Source: Acidimicrobiaceae bacterium (lineage in GTDB: Bacteria; Actinomycetota; Acidimicrobiia; Acidimicrobiales; Palsa-688). From it: a stretch of DNA of 7,838 nucleotides. Position numbers and translations under genes: made by a program. Below the pieces are notes generated by a model that saw nothing but the letters and a program-made list of their open reading frames with translations, did no database searches and was not told where the DNA came from. The DNA lies in NCBI GenBank assembly GCA_003156795.1, contig PMHU01000082.1, positions 1,550 through 9,387 of the forward strand. Reading direction: 5' to 3'. Positions 1 to 7,074 of the stretch are shown here, in pieces. Position 1 is the first letter of the stretch, and the number at the start of each line of letters is the position of its first letter.

Positions 1-1760
<1,760 letters not shown>

Positions 1761-1863
1761 GGCCTACTCCTGTGGGAGAATGGGTCGATAGATAGCCGTG
1801 TAAGCGCGCTGAACCCGCGTCAAAGATGCGAGAAGCGCAAGCGGGGAGACCACGGCAGAGCCC

Positions 1864-1892
1864 AGTCTAGGCCGAAGGGCAGGCTAACGCAA
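1864..1892 (-). promoter_or_regulatory. candidate rpoB promoter P2
   Basis: A second minus-strand pair lies closer to rpoB: TTGCGT (1887-1892), a 17-nt spacer, and TAGACT (1864-1869). The -10 fits TAnnnT; the -35 keeps only TTG of the consensus. The -35 overlaps a short dyad, GCAAGA-GT-TCTTGC (1889-1902), which could be an operator or chance. It is weaker than the pair at 1925-1953, and either may be the working promoter. Confidence 0.3.
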
Positions 1893-1924
1893 GAGTTCTT
1901 GCCGCAATGCCTAGGTTTCGACAA

Positions 1925-1953
1925 AGGGTACGGCACCATGCCTCGTTGGTCAA
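1925..1953 (-). promoter_or_regulatory. candidate rpoB promoter P1
   Basis: On the minus strand TTGACC (1948-1953) is followed by exactly 17 nt and then TACCCT (1925-1930). The -35 matches TTGACA at five of six positions, and the -10 fits the TAnnnT form common in actinobacterial housekeeping promoters. Transcription would start near 1918 and leave a leader of about 158 nt before the rpoB TTG. A separate promoter is expected here because the upstream genes point the other way. No transcript data are available, so this rests on pattern and position. Confidence 0.5.
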
Positions 1954-2232
1954 GGTTTTCAGGGGTAAAAGGGCGGCCAGGTTCGTCGTCCAGCGTGATT
2001 CGAGCGATTCGCCCGGCGGGGACTGACACGCAAATTGGCGGCTCCGGCGCCGACTGTGTGCAGACCACGCCGGCCGCTCCCGCCGCCCTCCCCGCATCTC
2101 GCGGCGCGGGTTGAAGGTGGAGGATGCTTGCGCGGCTCGCCGATATGGGCGAGTATGACCCTTGGGAACGGGTCCTTATCGGAACCGGCGGGCGGTGGAC
2201 GTCGATGTGCCGCGCCGAGTGAGGGAGTCCCG

Positions 2233-3339
2233 ATGGAGACCAAGACCCACAGCCCGTCTTTTACAGTCAGCCTCCGGGGTTACGACCGCGAGGAAGTCGA
2301 CCAGTACATCGACTCACTGGCCGAGGCCCTGGAGCAGGTCGACGACTCCGCCGAGCACAACCGGCGTTTGCAGTCGCACATCAACCGGCTCAACGCCCGG
2401 ATCAAGGACCTCGAGGACCGGATCAACTCCGAGGCACCCCGGACGGGAGTCGTGGTCGGGGAACGCATCGGCATCCTTTTACGCGAGGCCGAGGACGCAG
2501 CCACCGAGATCCTGACCCGCTCGGAGGCCGCCGCGGCCGAGACCGTCTCCGAAGCCGAGGCCAAGCAGCAGGAAGCGGAGGGGGCCCTGCGCGCCGCTAT
2601 CACCCAAGGGGAGGAACAGGCCCGGCGGATCGAGTCCGCGGCACGGGCCGAGGCGTCCGAGATCGTCGCCGAGGCGGAAGCGCGCGCATCGGCCCGGACT
2701 CGGCAAATCGAGCAGTGGGCCGAGCAGGTGATCTCTCACACCCGCGCCGAGGAGGCGAGGATGCTCCGCGAGCAGCAGGACACGAGGCGCGCTGCTAAGG
2801 CCGAACTGGCAGCCCTGGCCAAGCGGCAGGAAGAATCCGCCCAGACGCTCACCGAACTTCGCGAGTCCCTCGGACAGGCCCTCGGCTTGATCGCCACGGA
2901 GGCACCGCAAGAGTCGGAACCCCAATTGGCGGAAGGGCCCGAACCGGCAGAGGAGGACGACGCCGTGGTCGAATCCCCTACCGCGGTCGAATCATCCACT
3001 GCGGTCGAATCCCCCACCGGAGTCGAATCATCCGCTGCGGTCGTATCCTCGACGGACGCCGAATCCCTGACGGTTACCGAATCCCCAAGCGCAGCCGACG
3101 CCCCCGCCGGCTCCGGAGCATCGGCGCTGCCTAGACGGGGGATCGAAGGGCCCTTCGACAACGAGGCGGTCGACGCGGCCCCCGAAACTCCGCCCAGCGA
3201 CTCTGCTACCAACGACGACACACCGAGCAGTGCGGTCGACATAGGCGGTAACAGCCCTGAGGGCGATGAAGCATTCGAGGCCAAGCTCGAGGCCTGGGTT
3301 TCGGGCGGGTCCGAGGAGACCACCTACAGGTACAGGTGA
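2233..3339 (+). CDS. DivIVA-domain coiled-coil protein with long acidic repeat tail
   Basis: A 368-residue predicted cytoplasmic protein. Residues 9-36 (SFTVSLRGYDREEVDQYIDSL and following) match the DivIVA N-terminal domain, which in relatives binds curved membrane at poles and septa and recruits partners. Residues about 38-67 and 84-215 are Ala/Glu/Arg-rich heptad-like coiled coil. Residues 225-345 are acidic, rich in Ser, Thr and Pro, and probably disordered, with seven 6-residue repeats at 246-287. The end (EAFEAKLEAWVSGG, then TYRYR) looks like a short ordered motif. The ATG at 2233 has GAGGGAG 5 nt upstream and puts the DivIVA motif at the usual N-terminal place. The stop overlaps the next gene's GTG, suggesting coupled translation. 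It is unlikely to be the sole DivIVA/Wag31, which usually lies by the division cluster. A role in polar or envelope organisation is inference. Confidence 0.8.
   Translation: METKTHSPSFTVSLRGYDREEVDQYIDSLAEALEQVDDSAEHNRRLQSHINRLNARIKDLEDRINSEAPRTGVVVGERIGILLREAEDAATEILTRSEAAAAETVSEAEAKQQEAEGALRAAITQGEEQARRIESAARAEASEIVAEAEARASARTRQIEQWAEQVISHTRAEEARMLREQQDTRRAAKAELAALAKRQEESAQTLTELRESLGQALGLIATEAPQESEPQLAEGPEPAEEDDAVVESPTAVESSTAVESPTGVESSAAVVSSTDAESLTVTESPSAADAPAGSGASALPRRGIEGPFDNEAVDAAPETPPSDSATNDDTPSSAVDIGGNSPEGDEAFEAKLEAWVSGGSEETTYRYR
2968..3093 (+). repeat. seven degenerate 18-bp tandem units in the DivIVA-domain gene
   Basis: Seven in-frame 18-bp units run head to tail. The first four begin GTCGAATC and encode VESPTA, VESSTA, VESPTG and VESSAA; the last three have drifted. 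Alternate units resemble each other more than neighbours do (PT versus SS forms), which suggests duplication of a 36-bp double unit. They add a Val-Glu-Ser-Thr linker to the tail. Confidence 0.8.
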
Positions 3340-3956
3340 AGGGGCGACTGTGGCTGATCCTTGGGGCGGTCGTCGGTATAGCCGTCGCCGCCGGCCGTCT
3401 GCCTTACTTGGCCGGCGCCGGTCGTTCCTTGGCCGAGACGGCGGAAAGGCTCGTCGGTAGCGGGGCGAATCGCCTGATTCGCGACGCAGCGTCGGCGGGC
3501 GGGTCGCGGCGGTTGGTCCTGGGGCTGAGCGGGGTGGTCGCGGCAACCGTGCCGGGACTCACCGCGCTCGCCATGGTCGCCGCGGCTCGGGGGAGCCTTC
3601 GCCTGCGGGCCGTGGTCGCGTTGCTCATCGTGGCGCTGGGGGCGACCAGCTTCGTGTATCAGGCACACGGGAAAGCAACAGGAACGTTGTTGCTCGCCCT
3701 GGCCGTGGCCGGGCTGGCCGTCACCCTCACGGGTCCCCTCGTCGCCGCGCCTCTCACCGCCCTCGCGGCGCTGATCGGGGCCGAGTTCCTACCCGGCCTT
3801 CTGACCTCCGACCGCACCGTCACCCAAGCGAGCGTCAACGACCTGCACGTCGCCGTCTTCAACCACCCGGGAACGCCGAAGGCACTACAAATAGCCGTTT
3901 TGGTGCTCGCCGCCATACCTTTCGCGGTGGCGGCTCGCCTCATCTTCAGGCGCTGA
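3336..3956 (+). CDS. polytopic membrane protein of unknown function
   Basis: A 206-residue hydrophobic protein I do not recognise. Likely membrane segments are at residues 5-20, 61-83, 90-109, 115-131, 133-155 and 185-203, with a basic C-terminal end (RLIFRR). Residues 28-59 (Ala, Arg and Ser rich, with a short amphipathic look) and 157-183 (containing SVNDLHVAVFNHPGTPK) form the two longer non-membrane stretches. The GTG start at 3336 overlaps the preceding TGA as GTGA. There is no good ribosome site just upstream, so translation probably depends on ribosomes finishing the DivIVA-domain gene. That coupling suggests the two products act together, perhaps with the membrane protein as a partner of the coiled-coil protein, but no motif proves it. 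A strong hairpin follows directly after the stop. Confidence 0.75.
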   Translation: MKGRLWLILGAVVGIAVAAGRLPYLAGAGRSLAETAERLVGSGANRLIRDAASAGGSRRLVLGLSGVVAATVPGLTALAMVAAARGSLRLRAVVALLIVALGATSFVYQAHGKATGTLLLALAVAGLAVTLTGPLVAAPLTALAALIGAEFLPGLLTSDRTVTQASVNDLHVAVFNHPGTPKALQIAVLVLAAIPFAVAARLIFRR

Positions 3957-3989
3957 GAGCGCCCGCCCGGGTCCCGGGCGCGGCGCTCT
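3956..3989. terminator. strong hairpin between convergent genes, probable two-way terminator
   Basis: The stem pairs 3956-3970 with 3974-3989: 15 base pairs, nearly all G-C, with one bulged C at 3981 and a 3-nt loop. It begins on the last base of the membrane-protein stop codon and ends 7 nt from the rplL stop, so it can serve both converging transcripts. No T-run follows on either strand, as is common in high-GC actinobacteria, so termination is likely but not shown. Confidence 0.65.
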
Positions 3990-3996
3990 GGTCGTG

Positions 3997-4377
3997 TTAC
4001 TTGAGCTCGACGGTGGCTCCTGCGCCCTCGAGCTGGGCCTTGGCCTTCTCGGCGTCTTCCTTGCTGGCCTTCTCGATGACCGCTTTCGGCGCCGCGTCGA
4101 CGAGGTCCTTGGCCTCCTTGAGGCCCAGGCTCGTAAGGGCGCGGACCTCCTTGATGACCTGGATCTTCTTCTCTCCAGCCGAGGTCAGAATGACGTCGAA
4201 CTCGTCCTGCTCTTCCACCACGGCAGCCTCGCCACCACCAGCGGCGGGCGCCGCGGCGACTGCGACTGGCGCCGCGGCCGTTACGCCGAAGCGCTCCTCG
4301 AAGTCCTTGAGAAGCTCGGAGAGCTCGAGGACGGTAAGGCTGGCGATGCTGTCGAGAATCTCTTCTTTGGTTGCCAT
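3997..4377 (-). CDS. rplL: 50S ribosomal protein L7/L12
   Basis: A 126-residue protein of the usual length for L7/L12, the mobile stalk protein that recruits and stimulates translation GTPases. Residues 1-32 (ATKEEILDSIASLTVLELSELL) form the dimerising, L10-binding domain. Residues 33-52 are the Ala/Gly/Pro hinge (AAAPVAVAAAPAAGGGEAA). Residues about 57-126 are the C-terminal factor-binding domain, with EKKIQVIKEVRALTSLGLKEAKDLVDAAPK intact around positions 69-98. The ATG at 4377 has AGGAG at 4387-4391, 9 nt upstream and overlapping the rplJ stop, so rplJ and rplL are one translational unit with L12 made in excess as normal. Its usual downstream partner rpoB is absent here; two opposed genes follow. 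Confidence 0.98.
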   Translation of the reverse strand: MATKEEILDSIASLTVLELSELLKDFEERFGVTAAAPVAVAAAPAAGGGEAAVVEEQDEFDVILTSAGEKKIQVIKEVRALTSLGLKEAKDLVDAAPKAVIEKASKEDAEKAKAQLEGAGATVELK

Positions 4378-4389
4378 GACTTCTAACTC

Positions 4390-5088
4390 CTACGCTTGTT
4401 CATCGGACGGGGTGGATTCGGTTTCCTCTGCGGGCTCAGCCTCCGCGACCGGCTCAGCCTCCGCGGGCTCAGCCTCCGCGACCGGCTCAGCCTCCGCGGG
4501 CTCAGCCTCCGCGACGGGCTGGGGCTCCGCGACGGGCTGGGGCTCCGCGACCGGCTGGGGCTCAGCCTCGGCCAACTTGTCGCGAAGAGCGGCGAGGCCG
4601 TAGGCGAGGTTGCGGGGCAAGGCTTGCATGAGTCCGGCGAGCTGGCGCATCGGGGCTGCCATGGCGCCGGCGATCTGGGCCAGCAGTACCTCGCGAGAGG
4701 GGAGCTCAGCGAGGGCGGCGGTTTCCTTCGGGCCGATGATCTTGTCGCCCAGCACTCCGCCCTTGATGAGGAGGAGGGGGTTGGTGCGGGCGTAGTCGCG
4801 CAGGACCTTGGCCACCGCTGCGGCGTCACCGTTGATGAAGGTGATCCCCGTCGGACCGACGAGCATCTCGTCCAGATCTTCGAGGCCCGACTCTTTGGCG
4901 GCCAACCGGACCAGGGTGTTCTTGTAGATCTTGTACTCGCCGCCGCTCGACCGCAGCGATCGGCGCAGCCCGGCGAGCTCCTTGACCTTGAGGCCCCTGT
5001 ACTCGGTGAGGATGGCCGCGCTCGATTCCTCGAAGTGCTGACGCACCTCGCCTACGACTGCCACCTTCTCCGATCTCGGGTTATCCAT
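4390..5088 (-). CDS. rplJ: 50S ribosomal protein L10 with extended repeat tail
   Basis: L10 anchors the L7/L12 dimers to 23S rRNA at the stalk base and represses its own operon. The protein has 232 residues against about 165-180 for most L10s. Residues 1-135 carry the standard fold, including SSAAILTEYRGLKVKEL, the EYKIYKNTLVRLAA rRNA-binding block (51-64) and GPTGITF. Residues about 137-173 match the C-terminal helix that holds L7/L12. The extra part is residues 174-232, made of Ala, Glu, Pro, Gln and Val in tandem repeats and ending TPSDEQA. I chose the ATG at 5088 because AAGGAGGT (5096-5103) lies 7 nt upstream and MDNPRSEKV aligns with the family start; the open frame above it is leader sequence. 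A function for the tail is unknown. Confidence 0.97.
   Translation of the reverse strand: MDNPRSEKVAVVGEVRQHFEESSAAILTEYRGLKVKELAGLRRSLRSSGGEYKIYKNTLVRLAAKESGLEDLDEMLVGPTGITFINGDAAAVAKVLRDYARTNPLLLIKGGVLGDKIIGPKETAALAELPSREVLLAQIAGAMAAPMRQLAGLMQALPRNLAYGLAALRDKLAEAEPQPVAEPQPVAEPQPVAEAEPAEAEPVAEAEPAEAEPVAEAEPAEETESTPSDEQA
4444..4509 (-). repeat. two identical 33-bp tandem units in rplJ
   Basis: Bases 4444-4476 and 4477-4509 are identical and encode EAEPAEAEPVA twice (L10 residues 194-215). A third partial copy continues towards 4433. Each unit holds two copies of CTCAGCCTC (plus strand), so slippage could add or remove 11- or 6-residue blocks without shifting the frame. Confidence 0.9.
4513..4566 (-). 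repeat. three 18-bp tandem units in rplJ
   Basis: Three consecutive 18-bp units encode AEPQPV three times (L10 residues 175-192). Units 4513-4530 and 4531-4548 are identical; unit 4549-4566 differs at two bases. The near identity at DNA level implies recent duplication or active correction. Confidence 0.9.
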
Positions 5089-5309
5089 GGTCACCACCTC
5101 CTTGCGTGTGCTCGCCGACGGAAACGGGCGGCACCACTCCAGAAGGGGTACCCCTCGCCTCGTCGGGCTGGGCCAGTTGACCCACTTAAGTGCCCCGCAG
5201 GACACACCAGATTTCTATGGCTCAGGTCGACGCCCCAGGACCAGCGAAGCCCTGTGGCGCCTTGGATCGGTTGTGCTTCTGCTCCGGCCGGAACCGGGAC
5301 CGGACAACT
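5089..5309 (-). ncRNA. rplJ mRNA leader, possible L10 autoregulatory leader
   Basis: The 221 nt between the HNH stop and the rplJ start are non-coding and rich in foldable parts. On the minus strand GGCGCC and GGCGTC pair, then an A/G mismatch, then CAGG with CCTG, closing on a loop with GCTTCGCTGGT (about 5230-5261). Lower down are the palindrome CACTTAAGTG, a TGGGTC-AACT-GGCCCA hairpin, and the 12-bp palindrome AGGGGTACCCCT (5144-5155). L10 or the L10-L12 complex binds such a leader and represses its operon in many bacteria. I could not align this one confidently to the known leader family, so it is a candidate by position and structure. TAGAGT, overlapping the HNH stop, could be a -10, but no -35 is evident. 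Confidence 0.42.
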
Positions 5310-6587
5310 CTAGCCGTTCCGAGTGGGCTCCGCCTCCGCCTCGCTAGCCGGTCTGGGGGGCTGGTGTCGGTGGGCCCGGCTGGTCGTAAACCCGACGTCG
5401 GTGCCGTCCGGACGGTGGAAGGTGAGCGTGTGGTTGGGATCGCCGGTGGCCGTGAAGCCGGCGTGGAGCATGGTGTGGTGCCTAGGGCAGGCCAGAAAAC
5501 CGTTGGCAAGGTCCGTGGGCCCCCCTTTGGACCAGTGCTGATGGTGGTGCAGGTCGGCGGTGCGCCTGCGACATCCCGGGAAGCGGCAGTGGCCCATATC
5601 CCGTACCTTGGCGGCTCGCCGTTGTGCCGTGCCCCACCGGCTCGTCTTGCGGCCCACGGCCACCGGTTCCCAGTCTCGGCCATATAGGTGCGAAACGCTG
5701 GCGGCGTCGCAGCAGATGCGCTCGCCGGTCGCTGCATCCAGGGGCGTGCCGTCGACTAACTGCAGTCCCTCTTGTCCGTATTGCCCGACCAGGTGGACCA
5801 TGTACCGGTCGTCGCCTCCTACTTGGACGCCGTCGGCGTGGACCAGGCCGGCCCTGACCAGGTCCATCAGGGCTCCCGCTCGCCGGGCTGGCCACGACGC
5901 CTCGTCCACGGGCGCCTGCTCGGCGGCATCGCTGTCCGCACGTGCGGACTGTCCGTCAGTCCCGGAGACCCCGTTGGCATCATCGACATGGCCCGAGTTG
6001 TCGTCCGCACCTGCGGACTCGGGTTGGCGGTGCCGCTGGGCCTCGACGAAGGAATCGATCGCCGCCATGAGCTCGGCCACTTCGACGTCGGCCAGGGTGA
6101 CCTCGACGGTGGATGTGCCGTCCAGGCCGGGCTTGACCCGCACTCCGACGCGGGCTGACAGCTCAGCCGGACGCCGGTGCTGGTCGGCGTGCAGCTGGTA
6201 GGCCCGCACCACTTTCTCCACGTCGGCGACCGAGCCGGCTTGTGCCACTTCGACCAGGGCGGCGTCGACTTCCGGGTCAGGATCTGTCATTCGGGCCATC
6301 GCCCTCATGGCTGAGTACGACAGGCGGCCGTCTTCGAACGCTTCCCTCAGGACGGGACGACGCCTCAGTTCGTGGGCGACCCGGAGCTTCTCGTACGCGG
6401 TGGTGCGGCTCATCCCGGCCCTCAGCATGAGCCACTCCGCGCCCGACAGCTGGCCGTCATCCAGCCAGCCCTGGTCAAGGTCGAAGGTAGCCAGCTCGGA
6501 CAGCCACCGCGCTTCGCCACGCTCCATCTCCCAGCGGTGGGACGCCAGCCATTGACCCCGATCCGTCTGTGCATCCACCACCGACAT
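5310..6587 (-). CDS. DUF222 / HNH endonuclease domain protein (13E12-like family)
   Basis: A 425-residue protein of the actinobacterial DUF222-HNH family, which includes the mycobacterial 13E12 repeat proteins; these are presumed nucleases of unproven role. Residues about 20-185 are the helical DUF222 part (GMSRTTAYEKLRVAHEL and DGRLSYSAMRAMARM are typical). Residues 187-230 are a hydrophilic Asp/Ala/Gly linker. The HNH domain is at about 333-376: zinc-type Cys334, Cys339 and Cys367, DLHHHQHW (345-352), GGPTDLANG, and HH at 370-371 with His375. All catalytic and metal residues appear intact. The ATG at 6587 has GGAGG 7 nt upstream. A perfect LexA-type box lies 43 nt upstream, suggesting DNA-damage control. 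It sits between rplA and rplJ in a ribosomal cluster, not a standard neighbour. The last 25 residues are low complexity. Confidence 0.92.
   Translation of the reverse strand: MSVVDAQTDRGQWLASHRWEMERGEARWLSELATFDLDQGWLDDGQLSGAEWLMLRAGMSRTTAYEKLRVAHELRRRPVLREAFEDGRLSYSAMRAMARMTDPDPEVDAALVEVAQAGSVADVEKVVRAYQLHADQHRRPAELSARVGVRVKPGLDGTSTVEVTLADVEVAELMAAIDSFVEAQRHRQPESAGADDNSGHVDDANGVSGTDGQSARADSDAAEQAPVDEASWPARRAGALMDLVRAGLVHADGVQVGGDDRYMVHLVGQYGQEGLQLVDGTPLDAATGERICCDAASVSHLYGRDWEPVAVGRKTSRWGTAQRRAAKVRDMGHCRFPGCRRRTADLHHHQHWSKGGPTDLANGFLACPRHHTMLHAGFTATGDPNHTLTFHRPDGTDVGFTTSRAHRHQPPRPASEAEAEPTRNG
5934..5949. repeat. 16-bp perfect palindrome in HNH linker (copy 1)
   Basis: GTCCGCACGTGCGGAC reads the same on both strands. 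It lies in the linker of the HNH gene and encodes most of QSARAD (residues 213-218). Confidence 0.7.
6003..6018. repeat. near-identical 16-bp palindrome in HNH linker (copy 2)
   Basis: GTCCGCACCTGCGGAC differs from the copy at 5934 at one central base and lies 69 bp away start to start. It encodes most of ESAGAD (residues 190-195), so the protein carries a matching SA[GR]AD pair. Confidence 0.65.
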
Positions 6588-6629
6588 GGCGAAACCTCCG
6601 TTACAAACTCGCCGTCGAATAGATCGTCA

Positions 6630-6647
6630 ATCGAACGCTTGTTCGAT
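6630..6647 (-). promoter_or_regulatory. LexA-type SOS box upstream of the HNH gene
   Basis: ATCGAACGCTTGTTCGAT is a perfect dyad of ATCGAAC and GTTCGAT around 4 nt. It matches the Gram-positive and actinobacterial LexA operator core TCGAAC-N4-GTTCGA at every fixed base. It lies 43 nt before the HNH start and just after a candidate -10, so bound LexA would cover the start of transcription. Damage-induced LexA cleavage would then release the HNH gene. Mycobacterial LexA regulons are known to include several 13E12-type genes, which supports the reading. Confidence 0.8.
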
Positions 6648-6653
6648 CATCTC

Positions 6654-6680
6654 ATGATAACCCACCCCTGAGACGATCAA
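6654..6680 (-). promoter_or_regulatory. candidate promoter of the HNH gene
   Basis: On the minus strand TATCAT (6654-6659) matches the -10 consensus at five of six bases, and TTGATC (6675-6680) matches the -35 at four. The spacer is 15 nt, shorter than ideal. Transcription would begin near 6647, the first base of the SOS box, which is a normal place for a repressor operator. Confidence 0.45.
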
Positions 6681-6744
6681 CCCTTCGATGGAGCCGACTT
6701 GGCCGGAACGAGACGGGGGGTCGGCCTCGGCGGACCAGGATGAG

Positions 6745-7074
6745 TCAGTCGATGGCGAGAGCGTCGACAGCCACGTGGCGGGTGACCCAGCGTTCGGCGA
6801 TGAAAGCGACGAACGGGACCCACCCGGCAGAGACCATGGCCGCAACGGTCCACAGGCGGAGGCGATACTGCCTCCAGACCTGGAGCACCGTGAAGCAGTA
6901 GACGACGTACAAGGCACCATGGATCGGGCCTATGACTGTCTCCACGTTCTCCGACGTGCGAAAGCCGACGATCGATGCGTGACCGACGTGGGCGAACAGG
7001 AAGACGAAGATGAGCATCACCCCGACCACATTGGCCATGATCCGGTAACGCCCGAGAGCGGTCGAGTAGCTCAT
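6745..7074 (-). CDS. DUF3817 family small membrane protein
   Basis: A 109-residue integral membrane protein of the DUF3817 family, common in actinobacteria and without a proven role. Three membrane segments are visible at about residues 12-30, 50-68 and 74-93. Family marks are the RYRIMANVVGV opening, the GPIHG motif (49-53) leading into LYVVYCF, and WVPFVAFIAERWV at 85-97. I chose the ATG at 7074, which overlaps the preceding stop as TGATG and has GGAG 4 nt upstream; a TTG one codon earlier is possible but too close to that site. The overlap implies co-translation with the two-segment membrane protein before it. A 157-nt gap with a new promoter separates it from the HNH gene. Confidence 0.88.
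   Translation of the reverse strand: MSYSTALGRYRIMANVVGVMLIFVFLFAHVGHASIVGFRTSENVETVIGPIHGALYVVYCFTVLQVWRQYRLRLWTVAAMVSAGWVPFVAFIAERWVTRHVAVDALAID

Larger units (their letters stand above)
1761..2232. other. divergent intergenic region between rpoB and the DivIVA-domain gene
   Basis: This 472-nt stretch separates the diverging rpoB and DivIVA-domain genes. The left half holds the two rpoB promoter candidates and the untranslated leader. The right half is GC-rich and holds a short hairpin, CTCGCC-gatatg-GGCGAG (2136-2153). I could not find a convincing -35/-10 pair for the plus-strand genes. The plus frame of the DivIVA-domain gene stays open back to 2035, but the extra residues are proline- and glycine-rich and unlike a conserved N-terminus. 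Confidence 0.6.

Noticed and set aside
2128..2159. Plus-strand promoter for the DivIVA-domain gene (TTGCGC and TATGAC)
   Set aside because: The spacer is 20 nt and the -35 is poor, so I do not call it.
2035..2232. Upstream in-frame extension of the DivIVA-domain gene
   Set aside because: The added 66 residues are Pro/Gly/Arg-rich and unconserved in look. The ATG at 2233 has a good ribosome site and places the DivIVA motif at its usual N-terminal position.
4433..4572. CRISPR-like array
   Set aside because: The repeats are in frame, directly adjacent without spacers, and code for the L10 tail.
5089..5205. N-terminal extension of L10 to an ATG at 5205
   Set aside because: The near-perfect ribosome site at 5096-5103 and the family alignment set the start at 5088; the rest is mRNA leader.
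4396..5313. Plus-strand open frame across rplJ and its leader
   Set aside because: It is the mirror of rplJ; its repetitive RLSLRGLSLRD part is simply the antisense of the L10 tail repeats.
6693..6725. Terminator after the DUF3817 gene
   Set aside because: The GCCGAC/GTCGGC stem is only 6 bp with a loop of about 21 nt and no T-run; too weak to call.
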